The position numbers and the translations under genes were made by a program. This document shows positions 27,760 to 37,800 of a stretch of DNA of 64,000 nt, piece by piece. This DNA comes from Betaproteobacteria bacterium. GTDB taxonomy: Bacteria; Pseudomonadota; Gammaproteobacteria; Burkholderiales; Usitatibacteraceae. Each line of letters starts with the position of its first letter. The first letter of the stretch is position 1. The notes under the pieces were generated by a model. That model ran no database searches. It saw nothing but the letters and a program-made list of their open reading frames with translations, and had not been told where the DNA came from. The DNA lies in the NCBI GenBank assembly GCA_016708825.1, contig JADJEZ010000003.1, forward strand, positions 186,001 through 250,000, written 5' to 3'.

Positions 27760-28173
27760 CAGGGCCGGGTCTCCGCGATCCTGCGGATTTCCCCGGCGAG
27801 TTCCCGCTCCGCGGAATGGCCGTGCAGCGCGAGGCCGGGATCGGGCGCCACGCCGCGCTATGGGCAGCAGGAAGAAGACCGTGCCGAGGATGTCGATCCA
27901 GGCCTGCGTGCGGCGCGAGAAGCGGCCGGCGACCACGTCGATCCGCACGTGCTCGTTCCTGAGCAGCGTGTATCCGGCGCAGAGGAGGAAGATCGCCGAG
28001 AAGAGGTACCACTGCGCCTCGAGGAACGCGTTGGAGCTGTAGTTGAAGACCTTGCGCACGATCGCGTTCACCGCGCTCACCACGACCGCCACGAGGACGA
28101 GCCAGTACACGCCCCGGCCGACGCGCTCGTTCAGCCGATCGATCCACCGGGAAATCCTGAGCATCGCGTCCAT
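27759..28173 (-). pseudogene. dctQ: TRAP transporter small permease DctQ, internal deletion and frameshift
   Basis: The first 106 or so residues are a normal DctQ start: VYWLVLVAVVVSAVNAIVRKVFNYSSNAFLEAQWYLFS and ILGTVFFLLPIA. The next expected helices (about 60 residues) are missing. After the break near 27855 a different frame reads GVAPDPGLALHGHSAEREL and ends in TGA overlapping the dctM start, which looks like the real C-terminal tail. In the original frame the sequence runs on into dctM, producing an artificial fusion of 746 residues. Deletion in the organism or in the assembly cannot be told apart here. Confidence 0.75.
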
Positions 28174-28334
28174 CGCATCTCCTCCGGCCTCGGCCGCGGG
28201 CGCAGGTCCGGCGCCTCCGGCAGGGTGGGGCGATTATAGGGGAGGGTGCCGGCAGGCCGGAGCGCACGGCCTGCGTGCTAGAATCCTCCACGCTTTCAAT
28301 CACTTCGCGAGACCCCGGCGATGCCGGGCCGACC

Positions 28335-29609
<1,275 letters not shown>

Positions 29610-29630
29610 GGTGAGCCGGGAGCCCGCGCG

Positions 29631-29847
29631 ATGAAATGCCCTTTCTGCGGCGCCGAGGACACGCAGGTCATCGACTCGCGCGTGGCTGGGCGAGCGCGAG
29701 GTCGATTCGCGGCGCCTCGGCGAGATGGTGATGGAGGAGCTGAGGAAGCTCGACAAGGTGGCCTACATCCGCTTCGCGTCCGTCTACCGCAGCTTCTCGG
29801 ACGTCGAGGACTTCCGCGACGCGATCCGCGAGGTGCGGGACAAGTAG
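29631..29847 (+). pseudogene. nrdR: transcriptional regulator NrdR, internal deletion
   Basis: The start MKCPFCGAEDTQVIDSRVA is the first half of the NrdR zinc ribbon. After base 29686 or so, in a different frame, LGEREVDSRRLGEMVMEELRKLDKVAYIRFASVYRSFSD and EDFRDAIREVRDK follow, which is the NrdR C terminus. About 80 residues in between, holding the second zinc cysteine pair and most of the ATP-cone, are gone. As written the product cannot repress ribonucleotide reductase genes. Position between glyA and ribD is the normal one. Real deletion versus assembly collapse is open. Confidence 0.85.
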
Positions 29848-29848
29848 G

Positions 29849-30941
29849 GTGAGCTTCTCCGCCGAAGACCATGCCTTCATGGCGCGCGCGATCGCGCTCG
29901 CCGCGCGCGGGCGCGACACGGCGACGCCGAATCCGAGCGTGGGCTGCGTGATCGCCAGGTCCGGGCGCATCCTCGGCGAAGGCTGGCACGCGCGGGCCGG
30001 GGGAGCCCCACGCCGAGGCGATGGCGCTCGCGGCCTGCACGCATTCCCCCCGTGGTGCCACCGCCTACGTGACGCTGGAGCCGTGCAGCCACCATGGCCG
30101 GACGCCGCCCTGTGCCGACGCCCTCGTCGAGGCGGGGCTCGCGCGCGTCGTCGCCGCGCTCGACGACCCCAATCCGCAAGTGTGCGGGCAGGGCCGCGAG
30201 AGGCTCCTCGCCGCGGGCATCCGCGTGGAGACGGGGCTCCTCGCCGCCGAGGCGCGGGAAGCACACCTCGGTTTCCTCGCGCGCATGTCCCGCGGCCGGC
30301 CGTGGATGCGCATCAAGTCCGCGGCCTCGCTCGACGGGCGCATCGCCCTCGCCAACGGGGAGAGCCGGTGGATCACGGGAGAGGCCGCGCGAGCGGACGT
30401 GCACGCGCTTCGTGCCCGCTCCTGCGCCATGCTCACCGGCGTCGGCACGGTGCTTCGCGACGATCCGTCGCTCACCGTGCGCGACGTCCCGTGCTTCCGG
30501 CAGCCACGGCGCGTGGTGGTCGACAGCCGCCTCGAGATGCCGCCTACCGCGCGAATCCTGTCCGGCGAGCCGTTGCTCGTGTTGACGGTGAGCGAGGATC
30601 GCGCGCGGCGCGCGGCGCTGGAGGCGCGGGGCGCCGAGATCGTGACCGTCGCCGCCATCGGGGGCAAGACCGACCTCGGGGCGGTGGCGAGGCTTCTCGC
30701 GGAGCGCGGCTTCAACGAAGTGACCGTCGAGACGGGGGCGCGGCTGAACGGCTCGCTCCTGCGCGCGGGCGTGGTCGACGAGATCGTCCTCTACCTCGCG
30801 CCGCTCCTGCTGGGCGACGCGGCGCAGGGGCTGTTCGCCTTGCCGGTGTTCGAGCAGCTTGGCGAGGCGTTGCGCCCGCGCATCGTGGACGTGCGCCGGA
30901 TCGGGGAAGACATCCGCATCACCACCAGACTGGAGGGCTGA
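29849..30941 (+). CDS. ribD: riboflavin biosynthesis deaminase/reductase RibD, frameshifted
   Basis: Bifunctional enzyme of riboflavin synthesis. The deaminase domain begins SFSAEDHAFMARAIALAARG and NPSVGCVIA; after a one-base insertion in the G run at 29999-30003 the frame continues as HAEAMALAACTHSPRGATAYVTLEPCSHHGRTPPC, giving the zinc site HAE and PCxxxGxxxxC. The reductase domain follows (RPWMRIKSAASLDGRIALANGES). Repaired length is about 364 residues. GTG start at 29849, one base after the nrdR stop. Confidence 0.93.
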
Positions 30942-30942
30942 G

Positions 30943-31533
30943 ATGTTCACCGGCATCGTGACCGCCATCGGGCGCATATCCGCCGCCCGCCCCGGGGGCG
31001 ACGGCCTGCGGCTGCGGATCGACGCCCCGGGCTTCGGGATGGCGGACGTGGCGCTCGGCGACTCCATCGCCCTGCAGGGCGTCTGCCACACGGTCGTCGC
31101 GAAGGACGACGGCGGCTTCGAGGTGGACACGTCGGCCGCCACGCTGGCGGTGACGACGGGGCTCGCCGAAGGCCGCGAAGTGAATCTCGAGAAGTCGCTC
31201 ACCCTGGCCGACCGGCTCGGCGGGCACCTCGTGAGCGGCCACGTCGACGGCGTGGGCACCGTCTCGGCCTTCGAGGACCTCGGCGGGAGCTGGCGCCTGG
31301 AAATCGGGATGCCGGAGGATCTCGCGCGCTATGTCGCGCGCAAGGGGTCGATCGCCGTGGACGGCGTGAGCCTCACGGTGAACGCGGTCTCGGGCCTGCG
31401 TTTCGAGGTGAACATCATTCCGCATACCCGGTCGGTGACGACGCTTCGCCGCCTGGCCCCGGGCAGCCCGGTGAACCTCGAGGTCGACATGACCGCGCGC
31501 TACCTCGAGCGCCTCGTCGGCGAGCGGGCATAG
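30943..31533 (+). CDS. ribE: riboflavin synthase alpha chain
   Basis: A 196-residue two-barrel lumazine-binding protein that dismutates lumazine to riboflavin. It opens MFTGIVTAIGRI; each half has the characteristic GDSIALQGVCHTVV and KGSIAVDGVSLTVNAV segment, and GGHLVSGHVDGVG lies between. GGAGG precedes the ATG, one base after the ribD stop. Called ribE or ribC depending on the genome. Confidence 0.96.
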   Translation: MFTGIVTAIGRISAARPGGDGLRLRIDAPGFGMADVALGDSIALQGVCHTVVAKDDGGFEVDTSAATLAVTTGLAEGREVNLEKSLTLADRLGGHLVSGHVDGVGTVSAFEDLGGSWRLEIGMPEDLARYVARKGSIAVDGVSLTVNAVSGLRFEVNIIPHTRSVTTLRRLAPGSPVNLEVDMTARYLERLVGERA

Positions 31534-31564
31534 GCTCGCCCCGGACGCAACCCGCCGGTCCGGG

Positions 31565-32347
31565 TCATTCGAGCTTCTCGCGGAACTTCGCCTCGGCGTC
31601 CTGCACGGTACCCGGCTTGCGCACGCGCACCACGAAGACGTAGTCGCCCTTCGGCACGAGACGCACGTAGGCGCCGTGGCTCGGCCCGCCGGCGAGGGTG
31701 ACGGGCTCGAGGGCCGTCGATTCGCGGCCCAGGCCCACCTGCTCGACGTCGAGCGCGACCTTCGCGCCGGTCACCGGGGACTGGCTCGCCGCGTCGAAGA
31801 CGGAAACGTTCACGTGGTAGTGGCCGCTTCCGCCCGGAATGCCGCCGTGGAGCTTCCTTTCCGGCGAGCCGGCCGGAAAGCCGCGCATCCGCTCGGCGCT
31901 CACGAGGCCCAGGTAGACGTCCAGGCCGTCGACGGTGACGCGGTGCGGGCCGGCTCCGGGGGGTAGCTGCGCTTGCGCGCCTTTCGGCGCCTTGGGCGGG
32001 CCCGCCGGATTGAACAGGTGGAGCACCGCGGCCTTCAGTTCGGCGTCGGTCAGGTCGGCCTTGCCCCCGCGGGGCGGCATGCCGCCGTGGCCGCGGATCG
32101 CGGAGAGCACCAGGGCATCCACGCCCCGGTTGAAGCGCGGCGCCCACGCGCCCTTGTCACCCGGCTTCGGCGCGCCGGCGGTTCCGGCGTCGTGGCAGCG
32201 GGCGCAATGGCCCTTCACGACCTCCGCCGCGCTTCGTTGCGCGGCGAGCGCAGGGCCGGTCGCGAACGACAGGATGACCAGGGCGAGCGCGCTTGCCGTG
32301 GCCAGGACGGGCGATGCAAGGCGGTGAGACGTTTGGCGGTGGTCCAT
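31565..32347 (-). CDS. periplasmic cytochrome c with a C-terminal beta-sandwich-like domain
   Basis: A 260-residue secreted protein: signal peptide to about residue 36 (ATGPALAAQ), a class I cytochrome c5-like domain with one heme motif CARCH and the region HGGMPPRGGKADLTDAELKAAV holding the likely methionine ligand, then from about residue 135 a domain rich in beta strands (VTVDGLDVYLGLVSAERMRG, HYHVNVSVFDAASQSPVTGA, YVFVVRVRKPG). The second domain resembles periplasmic Ig-like modules that I cannot name. It may carry electrons while docking to a partner; that is inference. Confidence 0.75.
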   Translation of the reverse strand: MDHRQTSHRLASPVLATASALALVILSFATGPALAAQRSAAEVVKGHCARCHDAGTAGAPKPGDKGAWAPRFNRGVDALVLSAIRGHGGMPPRGGKADLTDAELKAAVLHLFNPAGPPKAPKGAQAQLPPGAGPHRVTVDGLDVYLGLVSAERMRGFPAGSPERKLHGGIPGGSGHYHVNVSVFDAASQSPVTGAKVALDVEQVGLGRESTALEPVTLAGGPSHGAYVRLVPKGDYVFVVRVRKPGTVQDAEAKFREKLE

Positions 32348-32545
32348 GGCTCCTCCTCGTGGCGGGCGTCGGGGCCCCCTGGTGGAAAAGAAACACCATT
32401 ACGCGCGCCGCGGACTTGACGAAAGGCAACCCCTGGAGAGATAGGCGCCGGCCGGAACGGGGCGAGGTGCCCCGCACCCGGGTGCTGCTGCGGGCGATTC
32501 CCCGCCCAATCGGGCAAAATAGCGGTTCACGAGGGAGAACACGCC

Positions 32546-33664
32546 TTGAACATCAGTCCCACCGCAGAAATCATCGACGAAATCCGCCACGGGCGCATGG
32601 TCGTGCTGGTCGACGCCGAGGACCGCGAGAACGAGGGCGATCTCGTGCTCGCCGCCGATTTCGTGACCCCGGAGGCGATCAATTTCATGGCCACGCACGC
32701 GCGCGGCCTCATCTGCCTCACCCTCACCGAGGAGCGCTGCCGGCAGCTCGCGCTGCCCCTCATGGTGAGCGACAACCGGTCGCCCCACGGCACGGCCTTC
32801 ACCGTCTCCATCGAAGCCGCCACCGGCGTGAGCACGGGCATCTCCGCGGCCGATCGCGCACGCACGGTGCGCATGGCGGTCGCGAAGCACGCCAAGCCCG
32901 CCGACATCATCCAGCCGGGACACATCTTTCCGGTCATGGCGCAGAACGGCGGCGTGCTGGTGCGCGCCGGCCACACGGAAGCCGGCTGCGACCTCTCGGA
33001 ACTCGCGGGCCTCACGCCCGCAGCCGTCATCTGCGAGGTCATGAAGCCCGACGGGGAGATGGCGCGCCTGCCCGATCTCGTCGAGTTCGCGGCACGGCAC
33101 CACCTCAAGGTGGGGACGATCGCCGACCTGATCCGCCATCGCAGCGAGACCGAGAAGGTCATCGCGCGGGTCGCGGACCGCGCGATCGCCACGCCCTACG
33201 GCCCGTTCCGCCTGTGCGTGTACCACGACAGCTCCGCGGGCGAGCTGCACTACGCGCTGGTCAAGGGAGAGCCCGCGCCGGAGCGGCCGGTCCTCGTGCG
33301 CGTGCACGAGCCGTTCCACTCGATCGACATGTTCGACTTCGACGCGAGCCGGCACGCCTATTCCGTGCAGGACTCGATGCGCATCATCGCCCACCACAAG
33401 GAAGGCGTGATCGTGCTGCTGCGCCGCCACGAGCCGCCCGCGGAGGTCCTGGAGCGCTTCTCCGCGGTCCCGGTGCCCGCGCGCTCGGTGCGCAAGTGGG
33501 ATCCGAAGTTCCACGGAATCGGCGCGCAGATCCTGCGCGACCTCGGCGTCGGGCGCATGCGGGTCCTGGCGAGGCCCAAGCGCATCCCGAGCATGGAGGG
33601 CTTCGGCCTCGAGGTGGTCGAGTACGTCTCGCCGGACGACACGACGCAGGTGAGGGCCGTATGA
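32546..33664 (+). CDS. ribBA: 3,4-dihydroxy-2-butanone 4-phosphate synthase with degenerate GTP cyclohydrolase II-like domain
   Basis: 372 residues. The N-terminal 205 or so form a complete RibB domain (VDAEDRENEGDLVLAADF, HARGLICLTLTEERC, AGHTEAGCDL). The rest is related to RibA, but the zinc and catalytic block usually written GSLRCDC is replaced by DMFDFDASRHAYSVQDSM with no cysteines, so this half should lack GTP cyclohydrolase II activity. Such proteins are common in proteobacteria that have a separate ribA. First gene of an operon with overlapping ribH, nusB, thiL, pgpA. Confidence 0.93.
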   Translation: MNISPTAEIIDEIRHGRMVVLVDAEDRENEGDLVLAADFVTPEAINFMATHARGLICLTLTEERCRQLALPLMVSDNRSPHGTAFTVSIEAATGVSTGISAADRARTVRMAVAKHAKPADIIQPGHIFPVMAQNGGVLVRAGHTEAGCDLSELAGLTPAAVICEVMKPDGEMARLPDLVEFAARHHLKVGTIADLIRHRSETEKVIARVADRAIATPYGPFRLCVYHDSSAGELHYALVKGEPAPERPVLVRVHEPFHSIDMFDFDASRHAYSVQDSMRIIAHHKEGVIVLLRRHEPPAEVLERFSAVPVPARSVRKWDPKFHGIGAQILRDLGVGRMRVLARPKRIPSMEGFGLEVVEYVSPDDTTQVRAV

Positions 33665-34132
33665 CCGCCTTTGCCACCGACCTCTCAGGGCGACGGGCTC
33701 GCCGTCGCCATCGTGTGGAGCCGCTCCAACGAGGAAATCGTGCGGGAGCTCCTGACAGCCTGCGACCGCGAGCTGGTGAACCTGGGCGTGGCCCCCGCCG
33801 ACATCGACGTGACGAGCGTTCCCGGCGCCCTGGAGTTGCCGCTCGCCCTGCAGGCGCTCGCCCTGCGCACGCGCGGCTTCGGTCGTCGCTACGACGCGCT
33901 GGTGGCGCTGGGCGCGGTGATCCGCGGCGATACCTACCATTTCGAGATCGTCGCGAACGAGAGCGCCCGCGGCATCGTGGAAGTCCAGCTGGAGACCGGC
34001 GTGCCGGTGGCCAACGCGGTGCTCACCACGAGCACCGAGGAGCAGGCGCGCGAGCGCGCCGCGGTGAAGGGCGCGGAAGCCGCGCGCGTCGCCGTGGAGA
34101 TGGCCAACCTCCTGAAAGCGGTGAGCGGATGA
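33661..34132 (+). CDS. ribH: 6,7-dimethyl-8-ribityllumazine synthase, frameshifted near the start
   Basis: Makes lumazine from the RibB and RibD products. The ATG at 33661 overlaps the ribBA stop (ATGA), but after codon 10 one extra G (GGG at 33689-33691) shifts the frame. From there GDGLAVAIVWSRSNEEIVRELL, VPGALELPLALQAL, ALGAVIRGDTYHFEIVANES with the catalytic histidine, and GVPVANAVLTTSTEEQA follow. Repaired length is about 157 residues, normal. The stop overlaps the nusB start. Confidence 0.93.
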
Positions 34133-34629
34133 GGTCCCCCCGGCGCCGGGCGCGGGAGTTCGCGCTCCAGGGCCTGTACCAGTGGCAGATGACCGGCGCC
34201 GATGCCGGCGAGGTGCTGCGCAACCTCGCGGAACTCGAGGGCCACGGGGCCGCCGACGGGGCGTTCCTCGAAGCCGAGATCGCCGGCGTGATCGGTGAGG
34301 CCGCGGGCCTGCGGGTGCTCCTCGAGCCTCTCGCCGATCGCAAGTGGGCGGAAGTGAGCCCGGTGGAAAAGGCGATCCTCCTGATGGGCGCGTGGGAGAT
34401 CGTCCATGCGCCGCAGGTTCCCTACCGGGTCGCGATCAACGAGGCGATCGAGCTCGCGAAGCGCTTCGGCGGCATCGACGGGCACAAGTACGTGAACGGC
34501 ATTCTCGACCGGATCGCCGCGGCGGTGCGTCCCGAGGAAGTCGCAGCCGGCCGCACGGCCGAACGGAAACCGAGGAAGGCGGAGAAGGAGAAGGCCGCCC
34601 GCGTTCCCCCGCACAAGGTGCAGGCATGA
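34129..34629 (+). CDS. nusB: transcription antitermination protein NusB
   Basis: A 166-residue all-helical RNA-binding protein of the rRNA antitermination complex. RRRAREFALQGLYQWQMTG at the N terminus and VPYRVAINEAIELAKRFGG and KYVNGILDRIA near the end are the family signatures. A basic tail (TAERKPRKAEKEKAARVPPH) follows. It overlaps ribH and thiL by four bases each, giving strict translational coupling. Confidence 0.97.
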   Translation: MRSPRRRAREFALQGLYQWQMTGADAGEVLRNLAELEGHGAADGAFLEAEIAGVIGEAAGLRVLLEPLADRKWAEVSPVEKAILLMGAWEIVHAPQVPYRVAINEAIELAKRFGGIDGHKYVNGILDRIAAAVRPEEVAAGRTAERKPRKAEKEKAARVPPHKVQA

Positions 34630-35597
34630 CCCAGAAATCCCCGGAATTCGACGTAATCGCCCGCCACTTCACGCGCCCGGCGCGCAACGCGGTCCTCGGC
34701 GTCGGCGACGATTGCGCCCTGGTCGATGTCTCCAACGGGATGGACCTCGCGGTCTCCACCGACACGATGGTCTCGGGAACGCATTTCTTTCCCGACGTCG
34801 ATCCCGAGACCCTGGGGCACAAGGCGCTCGCGGTGAACCTCTCGGACATGGCGGCCATGGGGGCGATGCCGTACTGGGCAATGCTCGCGCTGACCGTTCC
34901 CGAGGTGAACCACGAGTGGCTGGAGAAGTTCGCCAAGGGCTTCTTCGACCTGGCCGAGGAGTTCGAAGTGTCCCTCATCGGGGGCGACACGACCAAGGGG
35001 CCGCTCACCCTGACCGTCACGATCATGGGCGAGGTGCCGGCCGGCGCCGCCTTGCGCAGGAGCGGCGCGCGTCCCGGCAACGACATCTGGCTCTCCGGCC
35101 ACCTGGGCGACGCGGCGCTCGCCGTGGCCCATCGCCGCGGCCAGGTGAAGCTCTCGGAGGCCGATTACCTGGAGGCGGTGATGCGCCTGTACGAGCCGAC
35201 GCCACGCGTGAGCCTCGGGCAGGCGCTGCGCGGCCTGGCCACCAGCGCCATCGATGTCTCCGACGGCCTGCTCGCCGATCTGGATCACATCTGCGCGCTC
35301 TCCAAGGTCGGCGCGACGGTGGAGGCCGAGCGCCTGCCGATATCCGAAGTCGGCGCGCGGCACATCGATACGCCCCAGGGCCTGAGCGCCGTGGTGTCCG
35401 GCGGCGACGTCTACGAGCTGTGCTTCACGGCGCCGTCGACCGCGCGCGAGAGCATCGAGGACCTGACGGAAGTCCTGCGCATTCCGATCACGCGGATCGG
35501 GCAGGTCCGCAAGGGCAAAGGCGTATCGCTCCTGGGGGCAGACGGCAAGCCGATCAAGGTCGACGGGCGTGGATTCGACCATTTCACGGCGACCTGA
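34626..35597 (+). CDS. thiL: thiamine-monophosphate kinase
   Basis: A 323-residue PurM-fold kinase making thiamine diphosphate. GVGDDCALVDVS, STDTMVSGTHFFPDVDPETLGHKALAVNLSDMAAMGA and EVSLIGGDTTKGPLTLTVTI with the metal-binding aspartates are all present, as is AIDVSDGLLADL in the C-terminal domain. In-operon position after nusB is the common proteobacterial order. Confidence 0.97.
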   Translation: MTQKSPEFDVIARHFTRPARNAVLGVGDDCALVDVSNGMDLAVSTDTMVSGTHFFPDVDPETLGHKALAVNLSDMAAMGAMPYWAMLALTVPEVNHEWLEKFAKGFFDLAEEFEVSLIGGDTTKGPLTLTVTIMGEVPAGAALRRSGARPGNDIWLSGHLGDAALAVAHRRGQVKLSEADYLEAVMRLYEPTPRVSLGQALRGLATSAIDVSDGLLADLDHICALSKVGATVEAERLPISEVGARHIDTPQGLSAVVSGGDVYELCFTAPSTARESIEDLTEVLRIPITRIGQVRKGKGVSLLGADGKPIKVDGRGFDHFTAT

Positions 35598-36084
35598 CGC
35601 GCGCTTCCTGGTCGCGCACCCCGCGCATTTCATCGCCCTGGGCTTCGGAGCGGGGCTCGCGCCGCGGGCGCCGGGAACGGTGGGCACGCTCGCTTCCCTC
35701 GGGCTCTACTGGCTCCTCGCTTTGGCGCTTCCGCCCCTGGCCATCGCCTTTCTGGCCGTGCCGCTTTTCTTCGTCGGCGTCTGGGCCTGCGGTGTTGCCG
35801 GCCGCAACCTGGGCGTGGAGGACCACGGAGCCCTGGTCTGGGACGAGATGGTCGCCTTCCTGCCGCTCGCCGCGCTTGCCTCGGCGAGCCCCTGGCTGCA
35901 GGCGTTCGCCTTCGCGCTCTTTCGCCTCTTCGACATCTGGAAGCCGTTCCCGATACGCCACTTCGAATCCCGCGTGAAGGGAGGGCTCGGCGTGATGGTG
36001 GACGACCTGCTCGCCGCCTGCTACGCCTACCTCGTCTTCGCCGTCACCGTGATCGCGGTCCACCGGCTCGGGCCTTCGCCGTGA
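35569..36084 (+). CDS. pgpA: phosphatidylglycerophosphatase A
   Basis: A 171-residue inner membrane phosphatase of phosphatidylglycerol synthesis. FIALGFGAGLAPRAPGTVGTL, VWDEMVAFLPL and FRLFDIWKPFPIRHFES are the conserved blocks, with hydrophobic helices between them. The GTG start at 35569 overlaps thiL by 29 bases; no later start keeps the conserved N terminus. The stop overlaps the next gene start (GTGA). Confidence 0.95.
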   Translation: MDSTISRRPDARFLVAHPAHFIALGFGAGLAPRAPGTVGTLASLGLYWLLALALPPLAIAFLAVPLFFVGVWACGVAGRNLGVEDHGALVWDEMVAFLPLAALASASPWLQAFAFALFRLFDIWKPFPIRHFESRVKGGLGVMVDDLLAACYAYLVFAVTVIAVHRLGPSP

Positions 36085-36830
36085 AGCCGTGGCCCTATCC
36101 CGCATTGATCGCGCACCGGGGCGGCGGCATCGTCGCGCCGGAGAACACGCTCGCCGCGTTCCGCCTCGGCCGTTCGCTGGGATTCCGCGCGGCCGAGTTC
36201 GACGTGAAGCTCACGCGCGACGACGTGGCGATCCTGCTGCACGACGCCACGCTGGACCGCACGACCAACGCCAGCGGCCCGGTGGGCGATCTCGACTGGT
36301 CGCAGGTGCGCGGGCTCGATGCCGGCGGCTGGCTCGGGGAGGCGTTTCGCGGCGAGCCCGTGGCGACGTTCGACGCGGTGGCGGAGATGCTGCGATCGAC
36401 CGGCATGCACGCCAACGTGGAGATCAAGCCGGTGCCGGGTCGCGAACGGGCGACCGGATTCGCGGTGGCCGCGCGGGCGTCGGCCCTGTGGGAGGGCGCC
36501 GCCGTGGCGCCTTTGCTGTCCTCCTTTTCCTTCGAGGCGCTCGAGGCCGCCCGGGAGGCCGCACCGGCCTTGCCTCGCGGTCTCATCGTGTCGTCGCCGC
36601 AGGATGCCGATTTCCGGCGCATGGCGCAGGTCGAGGCCGTATCGCTGCATTGCTCGCGCAAGGCTGCGGATCGGGACCTGATCGCACGCGCCCATGGGGC
36701 CGGCCTGCGGGTCCTCATCTGGACCGTGGACGACCCGCCGGAAGCCGAGCGGCTTCTCGGCTGGGGTGCGGACGGCATCATCACCGACAACGTGCGCCAG
36801 TTCGCGACCCGGTTTCCCGGCCTTCTGTAG
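36081..36830 (+). CDS. ugpQ: glycerophosphodiester phosphodiesterase
   Basis: A 249-residue TIM-barrel GDPD. The catalytic and metal residues appear in IAHRGGGIVAPENTLAAF, AEFDVKLTRDDVAILLHDATLDRTTN and NVEIKPVPGR; RVLIWTVDDPPEAERLLGWGADGIITDN closes the barrel. No signal peptide, so it is cytoplasmic like UgpQ. It releases glycerol 3-phosphate from deacylated phospholipids, fitting its coupling to pgpA. The name ugpQ is by similarity of architecture. Confidence 0.9.
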   Translation: MKPWPYPALIAHRGGGIVAPENTLAAFRLGRSLGFRAAEFDVKLTRDDVAILLHDATLDRTTNASGPVGDLDWSQVRGLDAGGWLGEAFRGEPVATFDAVAEMLRSTGMHANVEIKPVPGRERATGFAVAARASALWEGAAVAPLLSSFSFEALEAAREAAPALPRGLIVSSPQDADFRRMAQVEAVSLHCSRKAADRDLIARAHGAGLRVLIWTVDDPPEAERLLGWGADGIITDNVRQFATRFPGLL

Positions 36831-36890
36831 TCGGCTCCCAATTTGATCAGGCGCTTGCGTGCCTTTCTTGAGGTCGCGCGGAAGGATCTA

Positions 36891-36920
36891 TTGCCAAGCC
36901 ACTGATTCCGTGCCTAATAT
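36891..36920 (+). promoter_or_regulatory. sigma-70-like promoter of the ParA gene
   Basis: TTGCCA at 36891-36896 and TAATAT at 36915-36920 are separated by 18 bases, a fair housekeeping promoter. It lies 75 bases ahead of the GTG of the ParA gene in an otherwise featureless 164-base gap. Recognised by eye only. Confidence 0.4.
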
Positions 36921-36994
36921 GGCCGCGCTTTCCCAGCCGCGCCCAGCTTCGCCCGGGCTCGGTCCGATTCGACAGGACAATCCGGCGGAGTCCC

Positions 36995-37795
36995 GTGGCG
37001 CGCATCGCGGTCTTCAACCAGAAAGGCGGCGTCGGCAAGACGACGACGACGCTCAACCTCGCCGCCGCGATCGCGGCGCGCGGGGGCCTTCCCCTTGCGA
37101 TCGACCTCGATCCCCAGGGGCACCTGTCTGCCATTGCCGGTGCGGTGCCGCAGACCTCCGACGGGAGCATCTACGCGTTCTATCGCGATGCGCGGCCCCT
37201 TTCGGGACTCGTGATCGCCTCGCCGTTGGGCTGGCCCGTCATTCCGGCCCACATCGAGCTCGCGAAGGTCGACACCCAGTTCGGCAAGGGTCCGAACATT
37301 CTCAACCGCCTGCGTGTGGGACTCGCCCGGGACGGAATCGGCGAGGCCGGCTGCGTGCTCATCGACTGCTGCCCGATGCTCGGCGTGCTGTCGCTCTCGG
37401 CGATCTTCGCGGCGGAGCGCGTCCTCGTTCCCGTTTCGGCCGACTACCTCGCGGTGAAGGGCGCGGTGCAGGTCGAGCGTACGCTCAACGCCCTGCAGCG
37501 CGTGGTGGGTCGGCGCATCGAGCGGCGTTACGTGATCACCCGGTTCGACGGGCGGCGCAGGATGTCGTGGGACATCCTTGCCTCGGTCAAGGCGCGCTTC
37601 GGCGTGGACGTGGCCGAGAGCCGGATCTCCGAGAACGTGAGCATCGCCGAGAGCCCGTTTCGCGAGCGCGATGTCTTTTCCCATGCGCCGGCGAGCCGGG
37701 GTGCCGCGGACTACGGCGCGCTCTTCGAGGAGCTGGAATCGACGGGATTCCTCGACGCGGCGCCCGAGCGCAAGCCGCTCGCCGCCGTCGCCTAG
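36995..37795 (+). CDS. ParA/Soj-type ATPase, orphan
   Basis: A 266-residue deviant Walker ATPase. The motif FNQKGGVGKTTTTLNLA (residues 7-23), the switch IDLDPQGHLSAIAG and CVLIDCCPMLGVLSLSAI are all present, so ATP binding is expected. No ParB, no parS-like site and no MinD-type membrane helix can be seen nearby. Orphan ParA proteins can position polar or cytosolic cargo such as chemotaxis arrays or secretion machines; the cargo here is unknown. Confidence 0.85.
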   Translation: MARIAVFNQKGGVGKTTTTLNLAAAIAARGGLPLAIDLDPQGHLSAIAGAVPQTSDGSIYAFYRDARPLSGLVIASPLGWPVIPAHIELAKVDTQFGKGPNILNRLRVGLARDGIGEAGCVLIDCCPMLGVLSLSAIFAAERVLVPVSADYLAVKGAVQVERTLNALQRVVGRRIERRYVITRFDGRRRMSWDILASVKARFGVDVAESRISENVSIAESPFRERDVFSHAPASRGAADYGALFEELESTGFLDAAPERKPLAAVA

Positions 37796-37800
37796 GGCGA

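Noticed and set aside
25933..28173. Natural DctQ-DctM fusion protein
   Set aside because: The joining segment is a wrong-frame reading of a DctQ tail that ends in TGATG at the dctM start, so the fusion is produced by the deletion and frame change.
32348..32545. FMN riboswitch before ribBA
   Set aside because: The conserved RFN blocks are absent; only a weak TTGACG hexamer and ordinary GC-rich sequence are present.
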